NCBI GenBank assembly: GCA_964446585.1
Contig: CAYUPI010000048.1
Coordinates: forward strand, 1-41,226
DNA from: CAYUPI01 sp964446585
Lineage (GTDB): Bacteria > Verrucomicrobiota > Verrucomicrobiia > Limisphaerales > UBA8199
Reading direction: 5' to 3'
DNA length: 41,226 nt
Shown here: positions 32,559-40,714 of the stretch, one piece after another
How positions within the stretch are numbered: position 1 is the stretch's first letter
How the letters are laid out: every line of letters begins with the position of its first letter
Program-made: the position numbers and the translations under genes
Notes under the pieces: model-generated
What the model saw: the letters and a program-made list of their open reading frames with translations, nothing else
Told to the model about the DNA's origin: nothing
Databases searched by the model: none

Positions 32559-32611
32559 ATCGACGCCCTTTGACAACCAGCCCGGCTCGGCGGAATATTT
32601 GGAGGAAGCTT

Positions 32612-34126
32612 ATGCCTGGATGTTTGCGAAGGGTGATCGTCATTGGTCTTCTGACATTGTCCCAATCGCTTTCATACGCAGCGACATTTGGCTACGCACT
32701 GACGAACGCTTTTCCCGGTCTGACTTTCACCAACCCGGTTTGTATCGCCTCGGCTCCCAACGAGACCAACCGCCTGTTCATCGTTGAAAAGAAAGGCCGC
32801 CTCGTGGTCATCACCAACCTGGCAGCTCCGAACCGCACTTTGTTCTTGGACATCTCCAGCAAAGTGATCAGCGCGGCGGACACAGCAAGCGGCGGCGAAG
32901 AAGGATTGCTCGGATTGGCTTTCCATCCAGGTTACGCCACTAACGGCTTATTCTATGTTTTTTATACCGGCAATGCCACGACTTCCGCCGGCTCGGGCCG
33001 GCATGACATTTTGTCGCGTTACAACGTTTCGGCCGCGAATCCAAACCAGGGCGACGCGTCGTCCGAAGTGCGCTTCGTTGTCCAATACGATCAGGCCAAT
33101 AATCACAATGCCGGCGACCTCCATTTCGGTGCCGACGGGTACCTGTATGTCGCGCTCGGAGATGAAGGTGGCTCCTACGGGAACTGGAACACGACCCAGC
33201 GCATTGACCGGGACTTTTTCTCCGCCATTATGCGCATTGATGTGGATAAATTGCCCGGGAGCTTGACTCCCAATCCGCATGTCTCAGCTCTCCCTTCGCT
33301 CAATAACTACGCGATCCCGGCGGACAATCCTTATGTCGAAGCGACCACTTTCAACGGCTCGCCCGTGAACTCGGCCAACGTCCGGACGGAGTTTTGGGCC
33401 GTAGGCATGCGCAACCCGTGGCGTTTCACGTTCGATGCTGTGACCGGCGCGCTCTATTTGGGTCACGTGGGACAGGACCAGATTGAGTGGGTCGATATCG
33501 TCACGAACGGCGCCAACTGCGGGTGGAACTTCTATGAAGGAGACAAGAAGTGGACGAATGCGCTGCCGTCCGGGTTTGTCCTGACGCCGCCGCTTATCGA
33601 GTACGGCCACACCAACGCCCGCACCTGCATCATTGGCGGTATCGTCTATCGGGGAGCCCGCATCCCTCAGTTGTACGGCGGTTACCTTTACTCGGATTAC
33701 GGCAGTGGGGAAATCTTTGCTCTGCACTACTCGGGCTCCAACGTGCTCGACAACGCCCCATTCCTGACGAACGCGAGCGCGCATGTGACAGCCTTTGGTG
33801 TGGATCCTACCAATGGCGATGCGCTTTGCGCCGCCGCCAGGGGTGGCACGAATTCGACTATCGAGCGCATCATCTACAACGCTCCTCCCGGCCCTGTGCC
33901 GCAAATCACGCAAATCTCCTGGTCGGAAACGAACCTGCTGCTTCATGGCACAAATGGAACGCCAAATCATACGTATTACCTTTTGGCATCGACGAATATC
34001 ACCGATCCGTTAAGCGAATGGACGGCTGTGGCGACGAGCCTGTTTGATACCAGCGGCAATTTCGCCGTCACCAACTCGATCGATCCGATGCTCCCTCAGC
34101 GCTTTTATCGCGTGCTGGTGCCGTAG
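32612..34126 (+). CDS. Secreted sorbosone/glucose dehydrogenase-like (PQQ-type) protein
   Basis: A 504-residue exported protein. The start is fixed by GGAGG six bases before ATG at 32612 and by the signal peptide (residues 1-24). Residues about 35-410 are the six-bladed GSDH propeller: RLFIVEKKGRLVVI, EEGLLGLAFHPGYATNGLFY, NHNAGDLHFGADGYLYVALG, GMRNPWRFTFDAVTGALYLG, HVGQDQIEWVDIV, and GWNFYEGDKKW, matching soluble glucose dehydrogenase/hedgehog-interacting-type folds. The HNAGDLHFGADG segment includes the usual catalytic-site His and Gly-Asp. The last 80 residues form an appended beta-domain ending RFYRVLVP, also seen in the DNRLRE protein at 13945. It may oxidise sugars with PQQ in the periplasm. 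Confidence 0.92.
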   Translation: MPGCLRRVIVIGLLTLSQSLSYAATFGYALTNAFPGLTFTNPVCIASAPNETNRLFIVEKKGRLVVITNLAAPNRTLFLDISSKVISAADTASGGEEGLLGLAFHPGYATNGLFYVFYTGNATTSAGSGRHDILSRYNVSAANPNQGDASSEVRFVVQYDQANNHNAGDLHFGADGYLYVALGDEGGSYGNWNTTQRIDRDFFSAIMRIDVDKLPGSLTPNPHVSALPSLNNYAIPADNPYVEATTFNGSPVNSANVRTEFWAVGMRNPWRFTFDAVTGALYLGHVGQDQIEWVDIVTNGANCGWNFYEGDKKWTNALPSGFVLTPPLIEYGHTNARTCIIGGIVYRGARIPQLYGGYLYSDYGSGEIFALHYSGSNVLDNAPFLTNASAHVTAFGVDPTNGDALCAAARGGTNSTIERIIYNAPPGPVPQITQISWSETNLLLHGTNGTPNHTYYLLASTNITDPLSEWTAVATSLFDTSGNFAVTNSIDPMLPQRFYRVLVP

Positions 34127-34127
34127 A

Positions 34128-34222
34128 GCGTGTCCTGAAATTGTAGGAGCCGACGTCAGGAGGCTCTGATCAATTTTAGATCTTGGATTTTTCGGTCAGA
34201 GCCTCCTCACGTCGGCTCCTAC
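34128..34222. repeat. Palindromic repeat element, copy 1
   Basis: 29-bp arms at 34143-34171 and 34194-34222 pair with two mismatches; the left arm begins GTAGGAGCCGACGTC and continues AGGAGGCTCTGATC. The arms enclose 22 bases, mostly A/T. The element is preceded by AGCGTGT, as in copy 2 at 40642-40714. It directly follows a stop codon, and the transcript would fold into a strong hairpin. Confidence 0.9.
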
Positions 34223-34327
34223 ACTTGAATCGATCTTTCAAAATCACTCTTACGATTGGCCTGGAATTTCCATTGCCCGGCCGGAGAGCCGCCTTATAGT
34301 CAGCGCTGATTTAATCACGGCATTCCT

Positions 34328-35221
34328 ATGAAAACCTCCATCCTTTTGGCTTCAATAGTCGCAACGCTTTCCGGCAACGCCCCGGAACCAGCGGCGGACG
34401 GCAAGTTGCGGATCATTTGCTTCGGCGCTCATCCCGACGACTGCGAAATCCAGGTCGGCGGCGTCGCGGCGATGTGGGCCGCCAAGGGTCACCACGTCAA
34501 GCTGGTGTCAGTGACGAATGGCGACATCGGTCATTGGCGCGAGGCGGGCGGGCCGCTGGCGCGGCGCCGCAAGGCCGAGGCCGAGCGCGCGGATCAGATA
34601 CTGGGGGTCACGTGCGAAGTCCTGGACATCCACGACGGCGAGTTGTTGCCGACTGTCGAAAACCGCCGGTTGATTACTCGTCTGATCCGCGAGTGGAAGG
34701 CCGATATCGTCATGAGTCCGCGCCCGAACGATTATCATCCCGATCATCGCTACACCGGCGTGCTGGTCCAGGATGCCGCCTACATGGTGACCGTTCCGTT
34801 TTTCTGCCCGGACGTTCCCTACCTCAAGAGCAACCCGGTGTTCCTCTATTATCCCGATTCATTTCAGAAACCGAATCCGTTCCAGCCGGACGTGGCGGTG
34901 GCCATCGACTCGGTAATACAAAAGAAGCTCGACGCGCTCGATGGGATGGAGTCGCAGTTTTATGAAGGAGGCGCGAACGGCTCCGCCGAATTGGTTCCGA
35001 ACGATCCGGCCAAACAGCAGGAACGGCATCGGCAAGTCCGCGGCTTTTTTGAAAAACGCTACCAGGATCAGGCCCAACGCTTTCGCTCCAAGTTGGCAGA
35101 GTATTATGGGCACGAAAAGGCAGGCTCCATTAAGTACGCGGAGGCCTTCGAGATCTGCGAATACGGCCGCCATCCCGACCAGAACGAGCTGAGGAAATTG
35201 TTTCCCTTCTTCGGGGAGTAA
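34328..35221 (+). CDS. PIG-L family deacetylase (LmbE-like), exported
   Basis: A 297-residue Zn-dependent N-acetyl-sugar deacetylase-like protein. The metal/catalytic motif AHPDD lies at residues 34-38 (H35, D37, D38), and the second ligand region HPDH at 137-140 follows NDY. The Rossmann-like core (RRKAEAERADQILGV) is intact. The first 18 residues look like a weak signal peptide. Family members remove acetyl groups from GlcNAc-linked substrates such as GlcNAc-inositol or mycothiol precursors; the substrate here is unknown. It is isolated, after the palindromic element and before the convergent DUF1501 gene. Confidence 0.92.
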   Translation: MKTSILLASIVATLSGNAPEPAADGKLRIICFGAHPDDCEIQVGGVAAMWAAKGHHVKLVSVTNGDIGHWREAGGPLARRRKAEAERADQILGVTCEVLDIHDGELLPTVENRRLITRLIREWKADIVMSPRPNDYHPDHRYTGVLVQDAAYMVTVPFFCPDVPYLKSNPVFLYYPDSFQKPNPFQPDVAVAIDSVIQKKLDALDGMESQFYEGGANGSAELVPNDPAKQQERHRQVRGFFEKRYQDQAQRFRSKLAEYYGHEKAGSIKYAEAFEICEYGRHPDQNELRKLFPFFGE

Positions 35222-35360
35222 GAAACCAAGAAAGCAGTATGAAGGCGTGGAAGGGGAATGGGTTGACTCATACCCCATGGCCAAATGGGCGGCCAGCCTC
35301 TACCAAGAAGTCGGCATCCAAGTTCTTCACAGGCTCACCGGACTCAAGATACGTTCCGCT

Positions 35361-36812
35361 TCAAGCGAGGATCGAGTGGACTACGTTGCCATAGACGTCC
35401 GTCAGACGGTAGTCACGGCCGGCGTAGTGATAGGTGAGTTTCTCGTGGTTGAGTCCCATCAGATGGAGAATGGTCGCATGCAAATCATGGACGTGGACTT
35501 TGTCTTCAACTGCGTACCACCCGAACTCGTCGGTCGCGCCGTGGACGATGCCGCCTTTGACGCCGCCGCCCGCCATCCACATGGTGAAACCGAAGGGATG
35601 ATGTTCCCGGCCGTTGGTGCCTTCGGCGGTGGGTGTGCGGCCAAATTCTCCGCCCCAGAGAACGAGCGTGTCTTTGAGGATGCCGCGAGACTTGAGGTCG
35701 ATCAGCAGCCCCGCAATCGGCTGATCCACGGCGGCGCAGCGTTTGGGCAAGTCTTCCGTCAAACCGCTGTGATGATCCCAGGCGTTATTTTTCGGCGCGT
35801 CAAAGAGTTGGATGAAGCGGACGCCACGCTCGACCAACCGCCGCGCTAATAGACATTGGCGGCCAAAGAGCTCAGTAGCCGGTTTGTCAGTGCCATAAAG
35901 TTTGTGAGTGGCTTCGTTTTCGCGCGACAAATCGAATGCTTCCGGCGCCTCCTGTTGCATGCGGAACGCCAGTTCAAAGGAAGCAATCCTCGCGTCCAGT
36001 TCGCTCTCGATGAGCCGGTCGCGTTTGTGGAGGTCGTTGAGCTGCTCGAGCGCATCGAGTTTGGCTCGCTGCAGTTCGGGATTGGCCGAGGGATCATTTA
36101 AGTTGGCGATGGGATGCTTGAGATCGCGAACAAGAGTCCCCTGGTAGCTGCTCGGCAGAAAGCTGGAAGCCCAAAGCTGCGCGCCCTGAAACACTGCCGC
36201 CGGACTGACAACAATGAAGCCCGGCAGGTTCTGATTCTCTGTTCCGAGGCCGTAAGTGATCCATGAGCCCATGCTGGGGCGCGAGAAGGCTTGCTCGCCG
36301 GTGCACATCTGCAACGCGGCGCCCGTATGATTGATGTTGTCGGCCACCATCGAGCGGATGACGCAGATGTCGTCGATGCACGAAGCTGTCTGTGGCAATA
36401 ACTCGCTCACGGGCGTGCCGGACGCGCCATACGGCGAGAATTTCCAGGGAGAGGCCAGCAGGTTGCCGGTTTTGGTCCGTTCCAGTTTGGGTTTTTCGAA
36501 AGGGAGCGGCTTGCCATTATCCTGAATCAACCGCGGTTTGGGATCGAAGAGATCGACGTGCGACGGGCCGCCCGGCATGTAAAGAAAAATGACACGTTTT
36601 GCGCGAGGCGGATGGTGCGGAGGCCGAACTGCATGGGGGTGGGTGGATCGATCCGGCTCCGCGGCAGATGACAAAGCTGACTGCGCGGCGAGCAAATCAG
36701 CCAAAGCCAGCAGACCGAAGCCGGCACCCGAGCGCGCCAGCCATTCGCGGCGCGAATACTTGCGCGGAATCCACAGCGATTTGCTTCGATCAGTCCACAT
36801 AAATAAACTCAT
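35361..36812 (-). CDS. DUF1501 protein with Tat signal
   Basis: A 483-residue protein of the DUF1501 (sulfatase-like, alkaline-phosphatase superfamily) group. The N-terminus has a twin-arginine signal, SRREWLARSGAGFGLLALAD. The core shows FLYMPGGPSHVDLFDPKP, SMVADNINHTGA, DLSRENEATHKLYG, HHSGLTEDLPKRC, and LVLWGGEFGRTPTAEG followed by REHHPFGF, typical of the family. Its function is unassigned, but such proteins are nearly always encoded next to DUF1549/DUF1553 c-cytochromes, as here. It overlaps the end of the upstream cytochrome gene by 23 bp, showing an operon with translational coupling. The true start could be Met5 at 36800. Confidence 0.94.
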   Translation of the reverse strand: MSLFMWTDRSKSLWIPRKYSRREWLARSGAGFGLLALADLLAAQSALSSAAEPDRSTHPHAVRPPHHPPRAKRVIFLYMPGGPSHVDLFDPKPRLIQDNGKPLPFEKPKLERTKTGNLLASPWKFSPYGASGTPVSELLPQTASCIDDICVIRSMVADNINHTGAALQMCTGEQAFSRPSMGSWITYGLGTENQNLPGFIVVSPAAVFQGAQLWASSFLPSSYQGTLVRDLKHPIANLNDPSANPELQRAKLDALEQLNDLHKRDRLIESELDARIASFELAFRMQQEAPEAFDLSRENEATHKLYGTDKPATELFGRQCLLARRLVERGVRFIQLFDAPKNNAWDHHSGLTEDLPKRCAAVDQPIAGLLIDLKSRGILKDTLVLWGGEFGRTPTAEGTNGREHHPFGFTMWMAGGGVKGGIVHGATDEFGWYAVEDKVHVHDLHATILHLMGLNHEKLTYHYAGRDYRLTDVYGNVVHSILA

Positions 36813-39123
36813 TCGCGCACAGCAGGACCTGCGCTAAGCCGCTCCATGCGCTTTCGGCCTCCGGTTCGCCTGATTTGGCAAGCAACTGGCGGCTGATGGC
36901 TCGTTCTTCCGAGCGCGCCAGCCGACCATACAATAGTTGATAAGCCCAGTCGATACGGGCCGATTCATCAGTGGGACCCTCGCGAATCAAGCGCCTGGCC
37001 AATTCCTGTGCCTGGGTGAGGACAAACTCGTTGTTGAGCAGAAGGAGGGCCTGCGGGGCCACCGTTGAGACGGTCCGCTTTTCCACCGAAGCGTCGGGGT
37101 TGGCGGCATCGAACAGAGTCGCAAAATTGCTGCGGTCCCAACGCGCGGTTTGAATGTAGAGCGAACGCCGTAGCGCGCCGAGGTCTGCTCCAGCCGGTCC
37201 GCCCCCCGCCAGATCGAGCCTGCCAGATACGAAAATCATGGCATCACGAATCGCTTCGGCTTCCAACCGGTGGGCGCTGAAGCGTCCGAGCCAGCGGTTC
37301 TCCGGATCCTTGGCAAATTGCGATCGAGGAGTTGCGCTGGAGCGTTGATAAGCAGAGGAGAGCATGATCCTACGGTGCAGCGCTTTGAGCGACCAGCCAT
37401 CCTCGACGAACTGGGCGGCCAGCCAGTCGAGCAATGCCGGATGGGTCGGCGGTTCCGAGCGCAGGCCAAAGTTGTTCGCGGTACGCACCAAACCTTCGCC
37501 GAAATGCCATTGCCAAACCCGATTGACAATCACCCGCGCTGTGAGCGGATTCTCTTTCGACGCGATCCAGGCCGCCAGTTCGCGCCGTCCGCTGCCATTA
37601 GTGAGCGGTTGTTGCGATTGGCCGGCGAAAAACGTGGGCAGACGGCGCGGAACCACGCTTCCCAATTTCGTGTAGCTGCCTCGGATGTGGATCGGCACGT
37701 CTTGAATATTGGGAAACAACCCGCCCGGCATGCCTCCCTCTTGCACCGTCATGGCCACCGGATACGCTGGAGCCGACTCGCTTTGGAGCGCATCCCGCTC
37801 CTTGATCAGAATCAGCCGTTCGGGATGGTTCGTCGCGACCGGCGGCGAGAGCTTGTCGAGGGCGGCCAACTTCCCCTTGATCGCTTCGAGTTGCAGCATT
37901 TGTCCGTCACGTTTAGCCGCGACGTCCCGAGGAACCAACGGGACGCGTTTCAGCGTGATTTCGCCTCCCTTGGCGCCGAGGCTCTCCATGAAATGGGTGC
38001 TGTAGAAAATCCCGGCTAATCCGTAATAGTCCTCGTTCGAAACCGGATCGAATTTATGATCGTGGCACCGGGCACATCCAAGTGTGAGCCCAAGGAACGC
38101 TTTCCCGACGGTGTCAATCTGGTCATCGACCATGTCACTAACCATTTTCTCCTTGTCGGCATCGCCGCGGTCCCACGCGCCATTGGCCAGGAACGCCGTA
38201 GCGATCAACCCGTCCGAATAAATCGGTTCGCCTGTTGGACTCGGCAGCAAATCTCCGGCGATCTGATGCACGATGAACTGATCGAACCGCAAATCGCGGT
38301 TGAAGCTTTCAACCACCCAATCGCGATAACGCCAGGCCTCGAGCGGCTCGCAACTGGCCGTGCGCGCCTTCGCATCCGGATCATGGTAATCGGCATACCG
38401 AGCCACATCGAGCCAGTGACGCGCCCAGCATTGGCCATAGGCCGCGGAACTTAACAATCGATCAACGACTCGCGCGAAGGCACCGGGAGAATTGTCCGCG
38501 AGAAATGACGCCATCTCAGCGGGAGTCGGGGGCAACCCGGTTAAATCAAACGTAGCGCGGCGGAGCAGGGAACGGCGGTCCGCCGGTGGCGCTTTTTCCA
38601 CGCCCACTGCCTCAAGTTGGTCGTCAATGAAGGCATCGATAGCGTGGTCGGGCCCGCCTCGAGGTTCAGGCTTCCGCACGGGGTGAAACGCCCACCAGGT
38701 TTTCGCCTTGTCGGCAATCGTCTCGGTGGCCGGAGCATCCGTCACGCGCGGATCGGGCGCGCCCATCTTGACCCATGCAACCAGGCTCGCAACCTGGCCC
38801 TCGGACAACTTCTTGTCCTTGGGCGGCATTTGCAAATTCTTGTCGCCGTATCGAACCGCTTTGATCAGACGACTTTTTTCCGGATCTCCCGGGACAATTG
38901 CCGGCCCGCTGTCGCCCCCTTTCAACAATCCTTCGCGAGTATCCAGGCGCAAGCCGCCTTTAAGTTTTTCGCTCTGAGCGCTGTGGCATTTGTAGCAATT
39001 CTCAACGAATAGGGGCCGGATATTTTTTTCGAAAAACTCCAACTCCTCCGTACTGGCGCAACGCCCTGCCGACGTGAAGGCCGCCAGGAAAAGAAGCAAC
39101 CAGCGGAGCGTTCGGTGGAACAT
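36790..39123 (-). CDS. Planctomycete-type cytochrome c DUF1549/DUF1553 protein
   Basis: A 777-residue exported protein: signal peptide (1-20), then the PSCyt1 heme c domain with CYKCH (C43, C46, H47) and LQMPPKDKKLSEGQ, which supplies the distal Met; next DUF1549 (IDAFIDDQLEAVGVEKAPPADRRSLLRR and DLTGLPPTPAEM) with the ARHWLDVARYADYH segment, and DUF1553 (RRELAAWIASKENPLTARVIVNRVWQWHFG split across the start of the domain). It is the standard large partner of DUF1501 proteins in Planctomycetota and Verrucomicrobiota; a role in polysaccharide use has been suggested but not proven. It overlaps the DUF1501 gene and is probably first in the operon. Confidence 0.95.
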   Translation of the reverse strand: MFHRTLRWLLLFLAAFTSAGRCASTEELEFFEKNIRPLFVENCYKCHSAQSEKLKGGLRLDTREGLLKGGDSGPAIVPGDPEKSRLIKAVRYGDKNLQMPPKDKKLSEGQVASLVAWVKMGAPDPRVTDAPATETIADKAKTWWAFHPVRKPEPRGGPDHAIDAFIDDQLEAVGVEKAPPADRRSLLRRATFDLTGLPPTPAEMASFLADNSPGAFARVVDRLLSSAAYGQCWARHWLDVARYADYHDPDAKARTASCEPLEAWRYRDWVVESFNRDLRFDQFIVHQIAGDLLPSPTGEPIYSDGLIATAFLANGAWDRGDADKEKMVSDMVDDQIDTVGKAFLGLTLGCARCHDHKFDPVSNEDYYGLAGIFYSTHFMESLGAKGGEITLKRVPLVPRDVAAKRDGQMLQLEAIKGKLAALDKLSPPVATNHPERLILIKERDALQSESAPAYPVAMTVQEGGMPGGLFPNIQDVPIHIRGSYTKLGSVVPRRLPTFFAGQSQQPLTNGSGRRELAAWIASKENPLTARVIVNRVWQWHFGEGLVRTANNFGLRSEPPTHPALLDWLAAQFVEDGWSLKALHRRIMLSSAYQRSSATPRSQFAKDPENRWLGRFSAHRLEAEAIRDAMIFVSGRLDLAGGGPAGADLGALRRSLYIQTARWDRSNFATLFDAANPDASVEKRTVSTVAPQALLLLNNEFVLTQAQELARRLIREGPTDESARIDWAYQLLYGRLARSEERAISRQLLAKSGEPEAESAWSGLAQVLLCANEFIYVD

Positions 39124-39253
39124 GTCATTTAGTTTATGCCATTCGCCTTCGAGTTGCGCAAAGATTTTAAAGTATGCGCCCTGGCATCGAGGCCGATCCT
39201 CGATATTACCACCAAGTGCTTAATAGTTGAGCAGAAGCGGCGTCGTTTTCCAA

Positions 39254-40609
39254 TTAGTGAACGCGACCAGCGGTCGGATTCCGAGGCGTCATACCGAGAA
39301 GTTGCTGTGGGGTTTCGTAGAGGATTGTCTTCGCAATGGCCAGCGCCTCGTCGAACGAGTATTGGCCCTGGTCGATCCGCTCGGCCAGGACGCGCGCTAA
39401 CTGACGGCGGACGAGGATCAGCTTGGCATACGCCCATTCCAGGCAATAGGCATCGGAGAAAAACCCTACCTGCTTGTTCGTCGGCAGCATGTCCAAACGC
39501 TCAGCCATGATCTGCCGGATGATGTCCGGAAAGAAGTTATGCCACCAATACCCGGCGAGGGAAAAGTTCGGCAGCTCCCGAGCCAGTGTGCACAGTGATT
39601 GATTGGCATGCCGGCTCGCCAGGAAGCATTGGAACTTAAGGTTGGGATGGCGCCCGATGATTTCTGCCAACTGCCGGATGGTGTGCTGGCTGAGCCGGCT
39701 GCCCGTTTCATACGGCAACGGCTCGGCGCCAAAGCTGAACTGTAACACGATCCGCTCGGGGCGTTTTTCGAGCAGGGTGAGAAACGCTTCTGTAATGTAG
39801 CTGGAGTAAATGTCGCGCTCGGCGGTGCCGGCTACAGCCCTGCGGGACAGCGCCACTTCCATCTCCGCGTCACCTACCGGCCGAAAATCTATGTCTGTGG
39901 AGATGTGTATGGCAGTCGCCAGGACCTGTTTGTAGGGAATCGAGTTGACGTAGTGGGAGACCGCTGCATGAACGCCCGCCAATGAGCGAATGGTGCGGTC
40001 GGTCGGCGGGCGCTGGCCCGAGCCGATGGGACTGGGACTCTCCGGCTGTTTGCCCCAGCAACGCTCCAGCTCGTACAACGCGGTATCGAATTCGCCCCAT
40101 TGGCAGCGGCTGAAGAAGGCCCATTCCAGGGCATACTGCAAGCGTTCATCGTCTTCGCCATTGCCCCGACGGGCGATCTCGGTGCCCGTGCGGCGAATGT
40201 TCAGGCGGTCGAGGACTGAATGGTGCCAGGAGCGATCATCGGCGCGTTCACGGATCAACGCGTCCAATTTGCGCCAGTTGCTCGTTGTGATTGGGTCTCG
40301 CCAATCATAGACGTCGCGCAGGATCAAACGAACTGCCCAAAAACAACTTGTGTTCTGGATGGCAGGCACGAAAGGCAAAGCCTCCTCGATGCGCGCGTGG
40401 GCCTCGGAGTCGCTCGGCCAGCCGGGGTAGGGGGTCAGACGTGCTCCGCTCGGGCAGCCGGCTGAGTAAAGCTCCGTCACCACCATGTGATATAGGAGCA
40501 CATCGTGGAGGCCTCGCGCGCCCAGCCTGCCGCCGACCAGGTGAGTGTGGATGTCGAGCACCGGCACTGCCGCCAGGGCTTCTTCAACTGTCTGGGCTGT
40601 AGATTTCAT
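39254..40609 (-). CDS. Uronate-isomerase-like amidohydrolase superfamily protein
   Basis: A 451-residue protein related to glucuronate/uronate isomerase (UxaC) and other amidohydrolases. It begins EALAAVPVLDIHTHLVGGRL, where H21 and H23 form the first metal motif. The C-terminal part, GYWWHNFFPDIIRQIMAERL then DMLPTNKQVGFFSDAYCLEW, follows the UxaC pattern with SDA in place of the usual TDSRS. No signal peptide is present, so it acts in the cytoplasm. It lies downstream of a PfkB-type sugar kinase on the same strand, with a palindromic repeat between them. It may isomerise or hydrolyse a sugar acid; the divergence from true UxaC means the exact reaction is open. Confidence 0.85.
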   Translation of the reverse strand: MKSTAQTVEEALAAVPVLDIHTHLVGGRLGARGLHDVLLYHMVVTELYSAGCPSGARLTPYPGWPSDSEAHARIEEALPFVPAIQNTSCFWAVRLILRDVYDWRDPITTSNWRKLDALIRERADDRSWHHSVLDRLNIRRTGTEIARRGNGEDDERLQYALEWAFFSRCQWGEFDTALYELERCWGKQPESPSPIGSGQRPPTDRTIRSLAGVHAAVSHYVNSIPYKQVLATAIHISTDIDFRPVGDAEMEVALSRRAVAGTAERDIYSSYITEAFLTLLEKRPERIVLQFSFGAEPLPYETGSRLSQHTIRQLAEIIGRHPNLKFQCFLASRHANQSLCTLARELPNFSLAGYWWHNFFPDIIRQIMAERLDMLPTNKQVGFFSDAYCLEWAYAKLILVRRQLARVLAERIDQGQYSFDEALAIAKTILYETPQQLLGMTPRNPTAGRVH

Positions 40610-40613
40610 GCTT

Positions 40614-40714
40614 TAGAGCGTGTTTGAAAATCCGTTCATATGTAGGAGCCGACGTAAGGAGGCTCTGATCAATTTTGGATTTTTCGATCAGAGCCTCCTT
40701 ACGTCGGCGGCTAC
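40614..40714. repeat. Palindromic repeat element, copy 2
   Basis: 29-bp arms at 40642-40670 and 40686-40714 pair with two mismatches. The left arm differs from copy 1 at one base (GTAGGAGCCGACGTA and AGGAGGCTCTGATC). It begins with AGAGCGTGT like copy 1. The right arm overlaps the 3' end of the sugar-kinase gene and encodes its last residues and stop. Confidence 0.9.
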
